Assembly: GCA_021803405.1 (NCBI GenBank) | Contig: JAJZLO010000001.1 | Span: forward strand, 1 to 17,632 | Source: Microcaldota archaeon | GTDB taxonomy: Archaea > Micrarchaeota > Micrarchaeia > Micrarchaeales > CABMGC01 | Direction: 5' to 3' | DNA: 17,632 nt | Shown here: positions 1-7,090 of the stretch, piece after piece | Numbering within the stretch: position 1 is the stretch's first letter | Layout: each line of letters opens with the position of its first letter | Position numbers and translations under genes: made by a program | Notes under the pieces: generated by a model | Seen by the model: only the letters and a program-made list of their open reading frames with translations | Told to the model about the DNA's origin: nothing | Databases searched by the model: none

Positions 1-1
1 T

Positions 2-193
2 TACTTTGTTGGAAAGGATGGGTACGCATGGAGAACTCCTATGAAGAACAACCCTAGAGGAAGAAAATCAAAGGTTGGTTCTGAAAAGATATCAAGAGTG
101 GATGGCTATCTTTATTTCGTCGACAAAAATGGATATATAGCAAGAACGAAGATGAATAGAAAAGGTAGAATAAGCAGAAAGAGAAAAAGATAA
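2..193 (+). CDS. Small basic conserved hypothetical protein, 5' end cut by the window
   Basis: The reading frame is open from the left edge to a TAA at 191-193, giving the last 63 residues of a protein whose start lies outside. It is strongly basic and ends in an Arg/Lys-rich tail (RISRKRKR). A 14-residue motif occurs twice: YFVGKDGYAWRTPM at visible residues 1-14 and YFVDKNGYIARTKM at 38-51, with 9 of 14 positions identical. The charge and small size suggest a nucleic-acid or ribosome-associated protein, but this is inference. I recall similar short proteins in DPANN archaea but know no assigned function. T-rich stretches follow the stop directly and probably end its transcript. Confidence 0.7.
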   Translation, partial: YFVGKDGYAWRTPMKNNPRGRKSKVGSEKISRVDGYLYFVDKNGYIARTKMNRKGRISRKRKR

Positions 194-299
194 ATTTTAA
201 TTTTATTTTTACATCCTTTAGTTATTTCTTTTATTTTTATATTTTTTATCCTAAATTTTTTATCTGTTAAAAATTCTTTTTATTGAATTTTAATAATTA
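194..299. terminator. Convergent intergenic T-rich terminator region
   Basis: This AT-only-looking spacer separates the stop of the basic protein (plus strand) from the stop of the B-box membrane protein (minus strand). Several T runs on the plus strand, for example around 201-211 and 236-248, fit archaeal U-tract termination of the upstream gene. A weak AT-rich inverted repeat (AAAATTC/GAATTTT) lies near 269-291. No gene is visible. Confidence 0.5.
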
Positions 300-1613
300 T
301 CAAAATGTTTCTATTTTTGGCCATTCTATTCCTTCTGTAACTTCAGAAACACTCATGCTACCTATATTTGTCATCTTACCTAATGCAACTATAGATATTG
401 ACAATACATATAAGACAAATGCATATAAGAAATAATTCACGTTGCTTTCTAGGTAAGTATAACTTACAACCAAGGTTATTATTACAAGTAAAAGCACAGA
501 GAGTATCACGGCTTTGTTACTGCGAAAGAAGAGCAGCAAACCTCCTATTATACTAAAAGCCACTAGAAGAGTATTTTCTAATGAATATAAATAAGGCAGC
601 GATATACTTTTTACAAAATTTACTATGCCTATTCCTTTTATAGTACTTATTATATAATTAACAGAGTAGTGTATTTGAGGATATGAATTGTAAAGTATTA
701 TGACTGCCCCAATAAGAAATATCAAACCTGCAATATAGTTATATCCAAGAATTCTTTTTGATTTTATAGCAGGGGTTCTAGTCACTTGGTCTATATCTTC
801 TAAGCAGTAATTTTTATTATCACGCTTTGTCATATCGGCAAAACAAAAAGGACGGTGACAATACGCACACATTGCATATGCACTGCGCCAAGGATGATTT
901 ATACAGGATAGACCTTTAACAGACTCTTTTGCCGTTTTTTCCTGATTCATTTTAGAAGGAATATTTTGAGGTTCATCCCAACCTGAGGTCTTTATAGTCA
1001 TAATATCATTTTCAGACAATAAAGTTGAGGCTAATTCCTGCTTTTTTTTATCTTTTGAAAATTCAAATGCTATAGATTCTGTGTTTATTTGCTTTGTTAT
1101 ATGTCGTTCTAAATCCTTTTTCTTTGTTGTTATCTTTTTTTGAGATTTTTTCTCTTCTTTAGTGATATTCTCTTTTTTGTTTTTTTGAGCCTTTGACGCC
1201 ACGGCGTTTGTATCGTTTACACCTGCAGCAGCAGTTGAAGCTTGCATATTGCCAGGCGTAGTTAAATTACCTGAAGTAATTGGAGCATTTAATGAAGTTG
1301 TAGTAGTAATAACTTTTTTTGTTGAGGTTTTAGCTTTTTGTTCTGCTTTTTGTTCTTTCTCTTTATTAATATTTTTAGATCTAAGCCTGCTAAAAAAACT
1401 GATTCTTTGTTTTTTAGGAGTTATAACATTAGAAGGTGCAGGATTAACAACGGTACTTGCTGCAACGCTAGAAGTAGAGTTAGCAGTAGGTATTACAACA
1501 GGAAGCTCTGAACTATCCTGTGTATTAGAGGTACTCTGAACTTTGGCCGCTGTTTCGGTCCTGATGTCTGCCCTCTTTTTGAAGATTAGAAGATCATCAG
1601 GATTTATAGCCAA
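300..1613 (-). CDS. Membrane protein with a B-box-like zinc-binding cluster and low-complexity linker
   Basis: Unrecognised protein of 437 residues if read from TTG at 1613. The N-terminal half (about 20-200) is Lys/Ser/Thr/Ala-rich and probably disordered. A Cys/His cluster follows at C237, H240, C249, C252, C257 and C270, spaced like a B-box zinc finger (motifs CINHP, CAYCHRPFC, YCLED). Four hydrophobic segments lie near 291-308, 347-363, 368-388 and 394-412, so the zinc cluster and tail should face one side of the membrane. The frame is also open to a GTG at 1697, which would overlap S26e by 74 nt. TTG 1613 is preferred because an AGGTG (1621-1625) embedded in the S26e stop sits 7 nt upstream, just as in S26e itself, whereas GTG 1697 has no such site. 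The gene is probably co-transcribed with S26e. Function unknown; a sensor or scaffold role would be a guess. Confidence 0.7.
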   Translation of the reverse strand: MAINPDDLLIFKKRADIRTETAAKVQSTSNTQDSSELPVVIPTANSTSSVAASTVVNPAPSNVITPKKQRISFFSRLRSKNINKEKEQKAEQKAKTSTKKVITTTTSLNAPITSGNLTTPGNMQASTAAAGVNDTNAVASKAQKNKKENITKEEKKSQKKITTKKKDLERHITKQINTESIAFEFSKDKKKQELASTLLSENDIMTIKTSGWDEPQNIPSKMNQEKTAKESVKGLSCINHPWRSAYAMCAYCHRPFCFADMTKRDNKNYCLEDIDQVTRTPAIKSKRILGYNYIAGLIFLIGAVIILYNSYPQIHYSVNYIISTIKGIGIVNFVKSISLPYLYSLENTLLVAFSIIGGLLLFFRSNKAVILSVLLLVIITLVVSYTYLESNVNYFLYAFVLYVLSISIVALGKMTNIGSMSVSEVTEGIEWPKIETF

Positions 1614-1623
1614 CTCAAAACAC

Positions 1624-1860
1624 CTATAAATTTCTCTTTGATGCCGCTCTTTCTGCCGCTTCTTTTTTGCGCTCGAATATTCCTCTATGTTTTGCACAGC
1701 TTATGCAGTAATAAACCTTCCTAGTTGACATAAACTTAGCGGATATTTGTGTAGATGGATCTCCTCCGAAACGTATTACTTTTTCAAATGTCACGCCTTT
1801 GTTTCTTGGCATCTTTCTACTGCAACTGTCGCATGTTACAAGCGGTTCTTTTCCTCTCAA
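1624..1860 (-). CDS. rps26e: 30S ribosomal protein S26e (eS26)
   Basis: Protein of 78 residues matching the eS26 core: a four-cysteine zinc site (C10 and C13 in VTCDSC, C52 and C55 in YYCISC), the following AKHRG segment and a basic helical C-terminus. In the small subunit eS26 sits near the mRNA exit channel and the 16S 3' end. It starts at TTG 1860 with GGTG (1866-1869) 5 nt upstream. The basic N-terminal arm that precedes the first CxxC in most eS26 proteins (about 20 residues in human) is almost absent; only nine residues precede C10. The next gene begins 8 to 10 nt beyond the stop, with its ribosome site inside the stop codon, suggesting translational coupling. Confidence 0.88.
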   Translation of the reverse strand: MRGKEPLVTCDSCSRKMPRNKGVTFEKVIRFGGDPSTQISAKFMSTRKVYYCISCAKHRGIFERKKEAAERAASKRNL

Positions 1861-1965
1861 ATAAACACCTATCTATATTATTTATTAGAATAACAAGATT
1901 AATAAGATGTATGCATATCACAAGAACAGTACAATATAATCGATAACCATAAAAATAAGAAAGAT

Positions 1966-1974
1966 TTTAATATA
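1966..1974 (+). promoter_or_regulatory. TATA-like box upstream of the RpiB-like operon
   Basis: TTTAATATA is centred about 30 nt before ATG 2001. That is the archaeal TATA spacing expected for a leaderless or near-leaderless start there. A second AT-rich element (AATATAAT, about 1933-1940) could instead serve ATG 1974. The assignment rests on spacing only. Confidence 0.35.
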
Positions 1975-2000
1975 TGAATAAATCATATTTAAATGATAAA

Positions 2001-2540
2001 ATGAAGGTATTAGTCATAGGAAATAATGAAAAAACTCTCGAAGATATTGTTGACGAGCTTGAAGGGCTAAATTTAAGCGTTATTGGAAAAACTATGGAAA
2101 ATAGCAGTCCAGAGATGTTAATTAAAAATGTTAATGAAGGATTAAATAAGGGCTATGAACTTCTCGTTATAGGATTAAAAGATAACATAGGTGCAGGAAT
2201 TTTACTAAATAGAGAAAAAAGAATACGTGCAGCTCCATGTTCCAACCAAATTGATATTGAACTTGCAATAGGAAACGCAGCAAATGTAATACTCCTTAAT
2301 AATAAAATTGAGTTGCCTAAAGGTATTTTTAGATTGTTTAGGAAGGAATATGAAGAGAATGTAAAGGAAAAACAGGATAAGAATGATGGAAAAAATGAAA
2401 AGGTAGTAAAAACAAAGGAAATTATCCATAAAGAACAAAAAGAGCGTAAGTTTGTTGAGCAGGAAATAGAACCAAAAACTAAAGGCAGTTCGGGATTTTT
2501 AAAAAATATAAAAGAGTCTTTAGGAATTATAGATGAATAA
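2001..2540 (+). CDS. RpiB/LacA-fold protein lacking catalytic residues, with charged C-terminal tail
   Basis: The first ~105 residues follow the plan of ribose-5-phosphate isomerase B: a beta strand MKVLVIG, a central strand ending in IGLKDNIGAGI, and then IRAAPC....AIGNAANVILLNN. This last block parallels the RpiB signature IRAALC...AxxHNDANVL. Residues used by the enzyme are missing: the SDHAG loop is replaced by GNNEK, the CGTGIG cysteine loop by GLKDNIG, and the HND by GNA. An active isomerase is therefore unlikely. A Lys/Glu-rich tail of about 70 residues follows, ending in a possible short helix. ATG 2001 is chosen because RpiB proteins begin at this strand; ATG 1974 would add nine residues. 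The stop overlaps the next gene by 8 nt. A ligand-sensing or scaffold role is inference. Confidence 0.6.
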   Translation: MKVLVIGNNEKTLEDIVDELEGLNLSVIGKTMENSSPEMLIKNVNEGLNKGYELLVIGLKDNIGAGILLNREKRIRAAPCSNQIDIELAIGNAANVILLNNKIELPKGIFRLFRKEYEENVKEKQDKNDGKNEKVVKTKEIIHKEQKERKFVEQEIEPKTKGSSGFLKNIKESLGIIDE

Positions 2541-2877
2541 AATGGATCAAGAATGTGGCATAATAACTAAAACAATACTCCCTGCAATAAGGGCTTCGGT
2601 TGCACAGGCGATGGCAAAGGAGTATGGGTATACGCAAGAAAAGATAGCACAGGAGTTAGGAGTTGTTCAGGTTGCGGTAAGCAAGTACTTAAATAAAAAA
2701 TACTCGAAAGAAGTTAAAAATATAAATAGATATTTTAATGAGAACGGAATAGGCAAGACTATAGCAAAGGAAATATTCGATGGTAAAAATAAATCGTATG
2801 TGAAAGCCAGAATTGATGACTTATGTACGGAGATTATGTTAAAAAATATTGGTGTATTAAATGGTAGAAGAACTTGA
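2533..2877 (+). CDS. Archaeal HTH transcriptional regulator (COG2522-like)
   Basis: Protein of 114 residues. The N-terminal segment [13 protein letters not shown] leads into a classic Xre-type helix-turn-helix, [22 protein letters not shown], at about 33-54. This arrangement is typical of the archaeal COG2522 regulators, in which LPAIRA precedes the HTH. The C-terminal half (60-114) is helical, and the cysteine motif often seen in the family is reduced to one Cys (DDLCTEIM). The start overlaps the upstream stop, and the gene's own end overlaps glutamate dehydrogenase by 17 nt, so the three genes should be one transcript. Control of gdhA or of its own operon is a reasonable guess from position. 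ATG 2542 is an alternative start. Confidence 0.75.
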   Translation: MNKMDQECGIITKTILPAIRASVAQAMAKEYGYTQEKIAQELGVVQVAVSKYLNKKYSKEVKNINRYFNENGIGKTIAKEIFDGKNKSYVKARIDDLCTEIMLKNIGVLNGRRT

Positions 2878-4126
2878 TCCTTTTAGAATAAGTCAGGAGC
2901 AGCTCGATAAAGCTGCTGGAATAATGAATCTTGAAAAAGAAGCGCATGCCATATTAAGAGAGCCTATGAGAACGCTTGAGGTATCAATACCTGTAAAGAT
3001 GCGTGACGGAGAGCTGAAAATGTTTAATGGATTTAGAGTCCAATACAATACAGCGCGCGGCCCTGGAAAAGGAGGAATAAGATATCATCCGGCAGAGACA
3101 CTAGATACGGTAAAGGCGCTTTCGGCATGGATGACATGGAAATGCTCTCTTGCTAACATACCATATGGTGGAGCTAAAGGAGGAGTAATATGTGATCCTA
3201 AATCAATGAATGAGCTCGAACTAGAGAATCTTTCACGAGCATATATACAGGCTTTGGGAGATTTTATAGGACCTAAAGTAGATATACCAGCACCAGATGT
3301 ATATACAAACTCGCAGACAATGGCATGGATGATGGATGAGTATAGCAAAATAGTCGGCCATAACGAGTTTGGAATGATAACAGGTAAGCCGTTAGAAATA
3401 GGTGGTTCTGAGGGAAGATTTGATTCCACCGCGATGGGAGGTATGTATGTTCTAAGAGAGGCTGCTAAACTAAAAAAAATAGATCTTAAAAAAGCAAAGA
3501 TAGCAATACAAGGCTTTGGAAACGCAGGAAACTTTGCATTTGATCTTTCAAAAAAACTTTTTGGCTCAAAAATAGTAGCAATAAGCGACTCTGAAGGAGG
3601 AATTTATTCAGATAAAGGCCTTGATTATGATAAATTAAAGGAGGCTAAGGCAAAAACAGGCAGTGTAGAGGGTTATAAAGGAGCAGAAAAAATAACAAAT
3701 GAGGAATTATTAGAGTTAGACGTAGATATACTTATACCATCAGCAATAGAAAATCAGATAACAGAAAAAAACGCCGATAAGATAAATACAAAAATACTTC
3801 TTGAGCTAGCAAATGGACCCGTTACTCCAGGAGCAGATGAAATATTATTTAATAATGGAGTTTTTGACCTTCCTGACTTTTTAGTTAACTCTGGCGGAGT
3901 AATAGTATCTTACTTTGAGTGGGTGCAGAACATACAAAGTTTCTATTGGACAGAAGAAGATGTGTACCGCAGACTTGACAATATAATAACAAAATCGTTT
4001 AATGATGTTATAAAGACCCAAAAGGAGTATAAAACTAAGGGAAAGTCTATAAGTCCAAGAATGTCAGCTTATATAATAGCAGTAAGCAGAGTCGCAAACG
4101 CAATGAAGATAAGAGGATGGTATTAG
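2861..4126 (+). CDS. gdhA: Glutamate dehydrogenase (Glu/Leu/Phe/Val dehydrogenase family)
   Basis: Protein of 421 residues, the usual length for archaeal GDH, which interconverts glutamate and 2-oxoglutarate plus ammonia with NAD(P). The substrate domain carries K70 in [12 protein letters not shown]94 in MTWKC, catalytic K106 in YGGAKGG and D146 in PAPDV. The dinucleotide fold has GFGNAG at 218-223, with an acidic residue after the second strand (AISDSEGG). [13 protein letters not shown] at 342-354 is the conserved C-terminal substrate-side motif. All key residues look intact, so it is probably an active, soluble hexamer. It starts inside the HTH gene with GGTG (2851-2854) 6 nt upstream. Cofactor preference and direction cannot be read safely; the acidic residue hints at NAD. 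It links carbon and nitrogen metabolism. Confidence 0.95.
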   Translation: MVEELDPFRISQEQLDKAAGIMNLEKEAHAILREPMRTLEVSIPVKMRDGELKMFNGFRVQYNTARGPGKGGIRYHPAETLDTVKALSAWMTWKCSLANIPYGGAKGGVICDPKSMNELELENLSRAYIQALGDFIGPKVDIPAPDVYTNSQTMAWMMDEYSKIVGHNEFGMITGKPLEIGGSEGRFDSTAMGGMYVLREAAKLKKIDLKKAKIAIQGFGNAGNFAFDLSKKLFGSKIVAISDSEGGIYSDKGLDYDKLKEAKAKTGSVEGYKGAEKITNEELLELDVDILIPSAIENQITEKNADKINTKILLELANGPVTPGADEILFNNGVFDLPDFLVNSGGVIVSYFEWVQNIQSFYWTEEDVYRRLDNIITKSFNDVIKTQKEYKTKGKSISPRMSAYIIAVSRVANAMKIRGWY

Positions 4127-4180
4127 ATTGCTATCTAACGGCTTAATGTCTAAAAAAGTTTTATTAAGATTTGATCAAAG

Positions 4181-4206
4181 ATACCTCTAGAAAGGTATAT
4201 ATACCT
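4181..4206. promoter_or_regulatory. Palindromic TATA region with three ATACCT/AGGTAT half-sites
   Basis: AGGTATATATACCT at 4193-4206 is a perfect 14-bp palindrome that contains a TATA sequence. A further ATACCT at 4181-4186 forms a second inverted pair with AGGTAT at 4193-4198. A TATA box with flanking symmetric half-sites is what a promoter overlapped by a dimeric regulator would look like. It lies about 90 nt before the ankyrin gene; other AT elements (TTATAA near 4232 and 4254) could also be its TATA box. Confidence 0.4.
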
Positions 4207-4294
4207 AAAGTGCGATAATATTATTACTTTTTATAAGAAAGGCATTTTTGCATTATAAGTTACACTGAGCAATAGCCATACAAAAGGCGATTTA

Positions 4295-5143
4295 TTGAAA
4301 CATGATCAAACTAGACATAAAAAAAGAAGTGTTGAAAGCTTGAAGCTCCATAAAGAAGCGTTAGAACTATTCCAAAAAATTGGAAGGCCTAATGAAGACA
4401 ATAACGAAGATGTTGTTCATAAGAGAAGTTTTAAAGAAGCAGTTTATAAATTGAGCAGGCATTTAGAAGAAACAGAAGCAGAAACTCGAAAAGAAAGATA
4501 TGAAACTGCAAGAGATGCCATAGAGATAGATAAAAAATTATTGGAAGCAGTAACAGAAAGCAACACAGGACTTGTTCAAAAGTATATAGATGAAGGAGCA
4601 GAAGTTAACTCCTTGTTCCATAACGATTTCAGCGATGGAACCAATGTCCCGTTAATATTTAAAGCTTTGAAAAATCTAAATAAAAAATATAAAAAAATAA
4701 GTTTAGACACCGTTAGAATATTATTAGAGAACAACTTAAATACAAACATAATAGATGCAAATGGAAATCCATTAATAAATACATTAATAATCAAAAAATA
4801 TGGAGTAGAGTATCTTAAATTGTTTGTAGAAAATGGAAAAACAAGAATAGACGTAGACGATGATTCAGGAATTACTCCATTTATTGCAGCTAGTTTTGTT
4901 TCTGACAAAAAAAGTATGAAGTATTTAATCAGCAAAGGAGCAGATATTAATGCAAAGGATAACTTTGGAATGAGCGCGCTACACCATGCTGTAGATAGTA
5001 ATAATTTAGAAACCATTGACTTTCTAGTAAATAACGGAGTAAAATTATTTGATAAAGACGAATTTTATGAATTTTGTAATAATATGTTTTTTGTTAATGA
5101 TGATACTGAAGAGCTTTATTTAAAGCTGCTAGAAAGGAAATAG
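4295..5143 (+). CDS. Ankyrin-repeat protein
   Basis: Protein of 282 residues. A charged helical N-terminus (1-75) is followed by about five ankyrin-type repeats near 79-111, 117-153, 155-188, 193-222 and 226-255. The clearest are TPFIAASFVSDKKSMKYLI..GADINAKD and SALHHAVDSN..TIDFLVNNG, which carry the TPLHxA, LL and GADIN landmarks in recognisable form. No signal peptide or membrane segment is seen, so it is probably a cytoplasmic protein-binding scaffold; its partner is unknown. The start is TTG, with AGGCGAT (4285-4291) at SD position; an ATG four bases on is out of frame. It stands alone between its own promoter region and that of the next gene. Confidence 0.8.
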   Translation: MKHDQTRHKKRSVESLKLHKEALELFQKIGRPNEDNNEDVVHKRSFKEAVYKLSRHLEETEAETRKERYETARDAIEIDKKLLEAVTESNTGLVQKYIDEGAEVNSLFHNDFSDGTNVPLIFKALKNLNKKYKKISLDTVRILLENNLNTNIIDANGNPLINTLIIKKYGVEYLKLFVENGKTRIDVDDDSGITPFIAASFVSDKKSMKYLISKGADINAKDNFGMSALHHAVDSNNLETIDFLVNNGVKLFDKDEFYEFCNNMFFVNDDTEELYLKLLERK

Positions 5144-5172
5144 TAAACAAAAACTATAAATATAAAAACATA

Positions 5173-5181
5173 CATATAATA
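5173..5181 (+). promoter_or_regulatory. TATA-like box before the 169-residue gene
   Basis: CATATAAT in an AT-rich leader is centred about 48 nt before ATG 5225, predicting a leader of about 20 nt that would include the GGTG site at 5215-5218. An alternative box, TATAAATA, lies at 5155-5162. Spacing is the only evidence. Confidence 0.35.
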
Positions 5182-5224
5182 TTGGGTTTAAATTTTAAAG
5201 GTCTTAAAGCATTAGGTGGGATTT

Positions 5225-5734
5225 ATGCGTGGAGCAAAAGCTATAGTGGTAAGTAAAAATGAAGAGGATATAAGTAGAATAAATAAGGTACTAGAAATCA
5301 TACGCAGAATCGAAAAGGAGATAGTAAAGGATTCATCTACATTATATTCTTTAGTTTCAGAAGAAAAAACACCAGCGTTATCCGAAAGAGTTTCAAATAA
5401 TTTAAAAGTAGCTTCCCAGAATATGTATAAAACACATGTTGTATTAAAAATGGGTTTTCCTTCGGAATGGATTGAAGAAGATGAGCGAAGTGTAGCTCTA
5501 AAAGAACTTTCTAGAGATAATAATGGTTTAGCTATAGAGGATATGATGAGCGCCGTATGTTTGCCATATTTAAGGCTTTCTGAAAAGATAGTTACCGATA
5601 CTGAAAATATATTGAGCATTAGTAGAAATTTAAAGATAATTTTAGTAGAAGATGAGATATCTGATAATACCTTTGCCGTGGCAACAAATCTTAGAGTGCT
5701 TTCAGAGACATTAAGCGAAAGCGATACTCAATAA
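5225..5734 (+). CDS. Hypothetical helical protein
   Basis: Protein of 169 residues that I do not recognise. It is predicted to be nearly all helical: long amphipathic, charged segments with leucine/isoleucine spacing at about 12-45, 50-75, 85-105 and 110-165, one Cys near 112, and no membrane segment, signal peptide or known motif. A four-helix bundle is plausible. The start is set at ATG 5225 because AGGTGG (5214-5219) lies 6 nt upstream. A GTG at 5216 in the same frame is part of that ribosome site and unlikely to be used. It converges on the 166-residue minus-strand gene. Confidence 0.6.
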   Translation: MRGAKAIVVSKNEEDISRINKVLEIIRRIEKEIVKDSSTLYSLVSEEKTPALSERVSNNLKVASQNMYKTHVVLKMGFPSEWIEEDERSVALKELSRDNNGLAIEDMMSAVCLPYLRLSEKIVTDTENILSISRNLKIILVEDEISDNTFAVATNLRVLSETLSESDTQ

Positions 5735-5769
5735 TTAAGATTAAAAATAAGCCAATAACCAATAGATGT

Positions 5770-5787
5770 ATTTCTTCTTTTTATTAG
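5770..5787 (+). terminator. T-rich terminator after the 169-residue gene
   Basis: ATTTCTTCTTTTTATT, about 40 nt beyond the stop and within the short convergent spacer, fits an archaeal U-tract terminator. No strong hairpin precedes it. Confidence 0.4.
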
Positions 5788-5830
5788 CTTAATTATGTAT
5801 TTATTAAATATTAATTTGAAGCATACTTAA

Positions 5831-6331
5831 TTATTTTATTAACCTTATTAAACCTTTAAAAGTTTTTATACGTAATTTTAAAGCTTTTTCTTCATCTTTA
5901 ACTCCAACTATTATTGGAGCGATACTTTCTGGATCAAAATGGGCATATAGGCTAAAACTTTTTTTATCAAAATTATAAATTGTATCGGTACTAACTCCAA
6001 GAGATAATGGCTTATTTCCATTGTAAACATAAATTGTTCTTTCTAAATCTCCATTTTGTTGTATGATTTCACCTTGATCATTGAAGGAGTAATGTCCTAA
6101 CTCTTTAAGGCCCTTTCCACTCAAATAAAACCATTTACCCTCCAATCTTTTTTTTATACTTAAATTGCCGCTTATGCCAATAAAAGCTTCTTGATATGTT
6201 AAAGGACGTAAACCATTCTCATGTAAAAAAATCATAGAATCAAAATAATTTGCCGATCTATCGTATATTTGAATAGTTGCGGCATTTAACTCGACTAACT
6301 TGGTTTTGTTTCTTTGTTTTAATCCTAACAT
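5831..6331 (-). CDS. Hypothetical protein, 166 residues
   Basis: Unrecognised soluble protein. Its core (about 40-145) alternates beta-type segments and turns: RPLTYQEAF, GKWFYLSGKGL, GHYSFNDQGEI, RTIYVYNG, PLSLGVSTD and FDPESIAPIIVGV. The C-terminus is basic and helical (KALKLRIKTFKG). There is no signal peptide, membrane segment or metal-binding motif. The regular motif spacing suggests a compact conserved domain rather than a chance frame; I recall similar sequences in small archaeal genomes but no function. The start is ATG 6331, with a weak GTGGT 6-10 nt before it. TATA-like sequences lie near 6362-6371 and 6388-6398. Confidence 0.6.
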   Translation of the reverse strand: MLGLKQRNKTKLVELNAATIQIYDRSANYFDSMIFLHENGLRPLTYQEAFIGISGNLSIKKRLEGKWFYLSGKGLKELGHYSFNDQGEIIQQNGDLERTIYVYNGNKPLSLGVSTDTIYNFDKKSFSLYAHFDPESIAPIIVGVKDEEKALKLRIKTFKGLIRLIK

Positions 6332-6536
6332 TTTTTACCACAGCATATTTTTACACTTTTTCATATAAGAACGTTTCTTTCTAGATTATTTTATAAATAA
6401 AATAAATAAATGTTTCGATTAATAATTTTGTATTTGAATGATAAATGTTATTTTAGTAGGTGCATTAAAGCAAAAGCATATTTTATAATTTGGAAAAATC
6501 ATTTTTATATATGCCAATAAGTGTATACCTAAAATT

Positions 6537-6609
6537 TGGGGAGTCCGAGATTTGAACTCGGGTCGTCAGGTCCCAAACCTGAAAGCCTACCAAGCTAGCC
6601 TAACTCCCC
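6537..6609 (-). tRNA. tRNA-Pro (anticodon UGG)
   Basis: Reading the minus strand gives a full cloverleaf of 73 nt: acceptor GGGGAGT pairing with ACTCCCC, a 4-bp D stem (with G-U pairs) closing a 9-nt loop containing GG, anticodon stem TCAGG/CCTGA and loop TTTGGGA with anticodon TGG. A 4-nt variable loop, T stem CCGAG/CTCGG with loop TTCAAAT and discriminator A follow. CCA is not encoded and there is no intron. It reads CCN proline codons, CCA directly. The gene begins 18 nt after the stop of the 148-residue gene on the same strand and has no obvious promoter of its own, so it may be cut from the upstream transcript. Confidence 0.95.
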
Positions 6610-6627
6610 GAAATAAATAGAAAGAAC

Positions 6628-7074
6628 TTATTCTTTTGGTTTTCTACCCCGCTGCTTTGGTATTTTCAATGACGGGTATATTTTTGAGAGCATCTCCTGA
6701 TTTACATCGAAATCGAAGTTTAAAAGTTGTACTATTTTTCTGAATAAGTATGTTTTTGCTATACTTTCATGCTCTACTTTTCCAGAACATGCGGTTTCTA
6801 TAACTTTCTTTGACTCTGCAGTTCCAATCTTTCCTAAAGCTTCAGACAAACCAGAATAACTTTTCTTTACATTTGAGATCAAACTTTCTGCATACTTATC
6901 CAGTGAAGCAGTGTCTATTCCTAAAAGCTCAAATGCTTTTTTATCTATCGATTGACGTATTCCTGCAATTGCAAAAACTATCTCCTCAGGATTAGTGTCT
7001 GGATAAATAGAGGTCTTTCTTATAACTACCCAGTTCTTGTACTTAGCAGAAAACTCTATGCTTTCGGAGTCCAT
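6628..7074 (-). CDS. Hypothetical protein, 148 residues, with basic AT-hook-like tail
   Basis: Not recognised. The first ~40 residues look like a small alpha/beta unit (WVVIRKT, EEIVFAIAG). The middle is helical and charged with several Lys/Ser-rich stretches, and the C-terminus ends KQRGRKPKE, which resembles an AT-hook core (RGRKP rather than the usual RGRP). No membrane segment or signal peptide is present. It follows the winged-helix gene by 16 nt and is followed by tRNA-Pro, so it shares their transcript. Nucleic-acid binding is a weak inference from the tail and context. Confidence 0.6.
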   Translation of the reverse strand: MDSESIEFSAKYKNWVVIRKTSIYPDTNPEEIVFAIAGIRQSIDKKAFELLGIDTASLDKYAESLISNVKKSYSGLSEALGKIGTAESKKVIETACSGKVEHESIAKTYLFRKIVQLLNFDFDVNQEMLSKIYPSLKIPKQRGRKPKE

Positions 7075-7090
7075 TTAAAAACCAAGATTA

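Noticed and set aside
1249..1539. Plus-strand open frame opposite the Lys/Thr linker of the B-box protein
   Set aside because: Hydrophobic composition is just the complement of Lys/Thr/Ala-rich low-complexity codons.
3085..3429. Minus-strand open frame inside glutamate dehydrogenase
   Set aside because: Antisense shadow of a conserved enzyme, no ribosome site; the sense strand encodes catalytic residues here.
4207..4294. Possible small RNA (C/D box-like) in the ankyrin leader
   Set aside because: A CTGA is present near 4264 but no convincing C box (RTGATGA) precedes it, and no stable stem is evident; treated as leader DNA.
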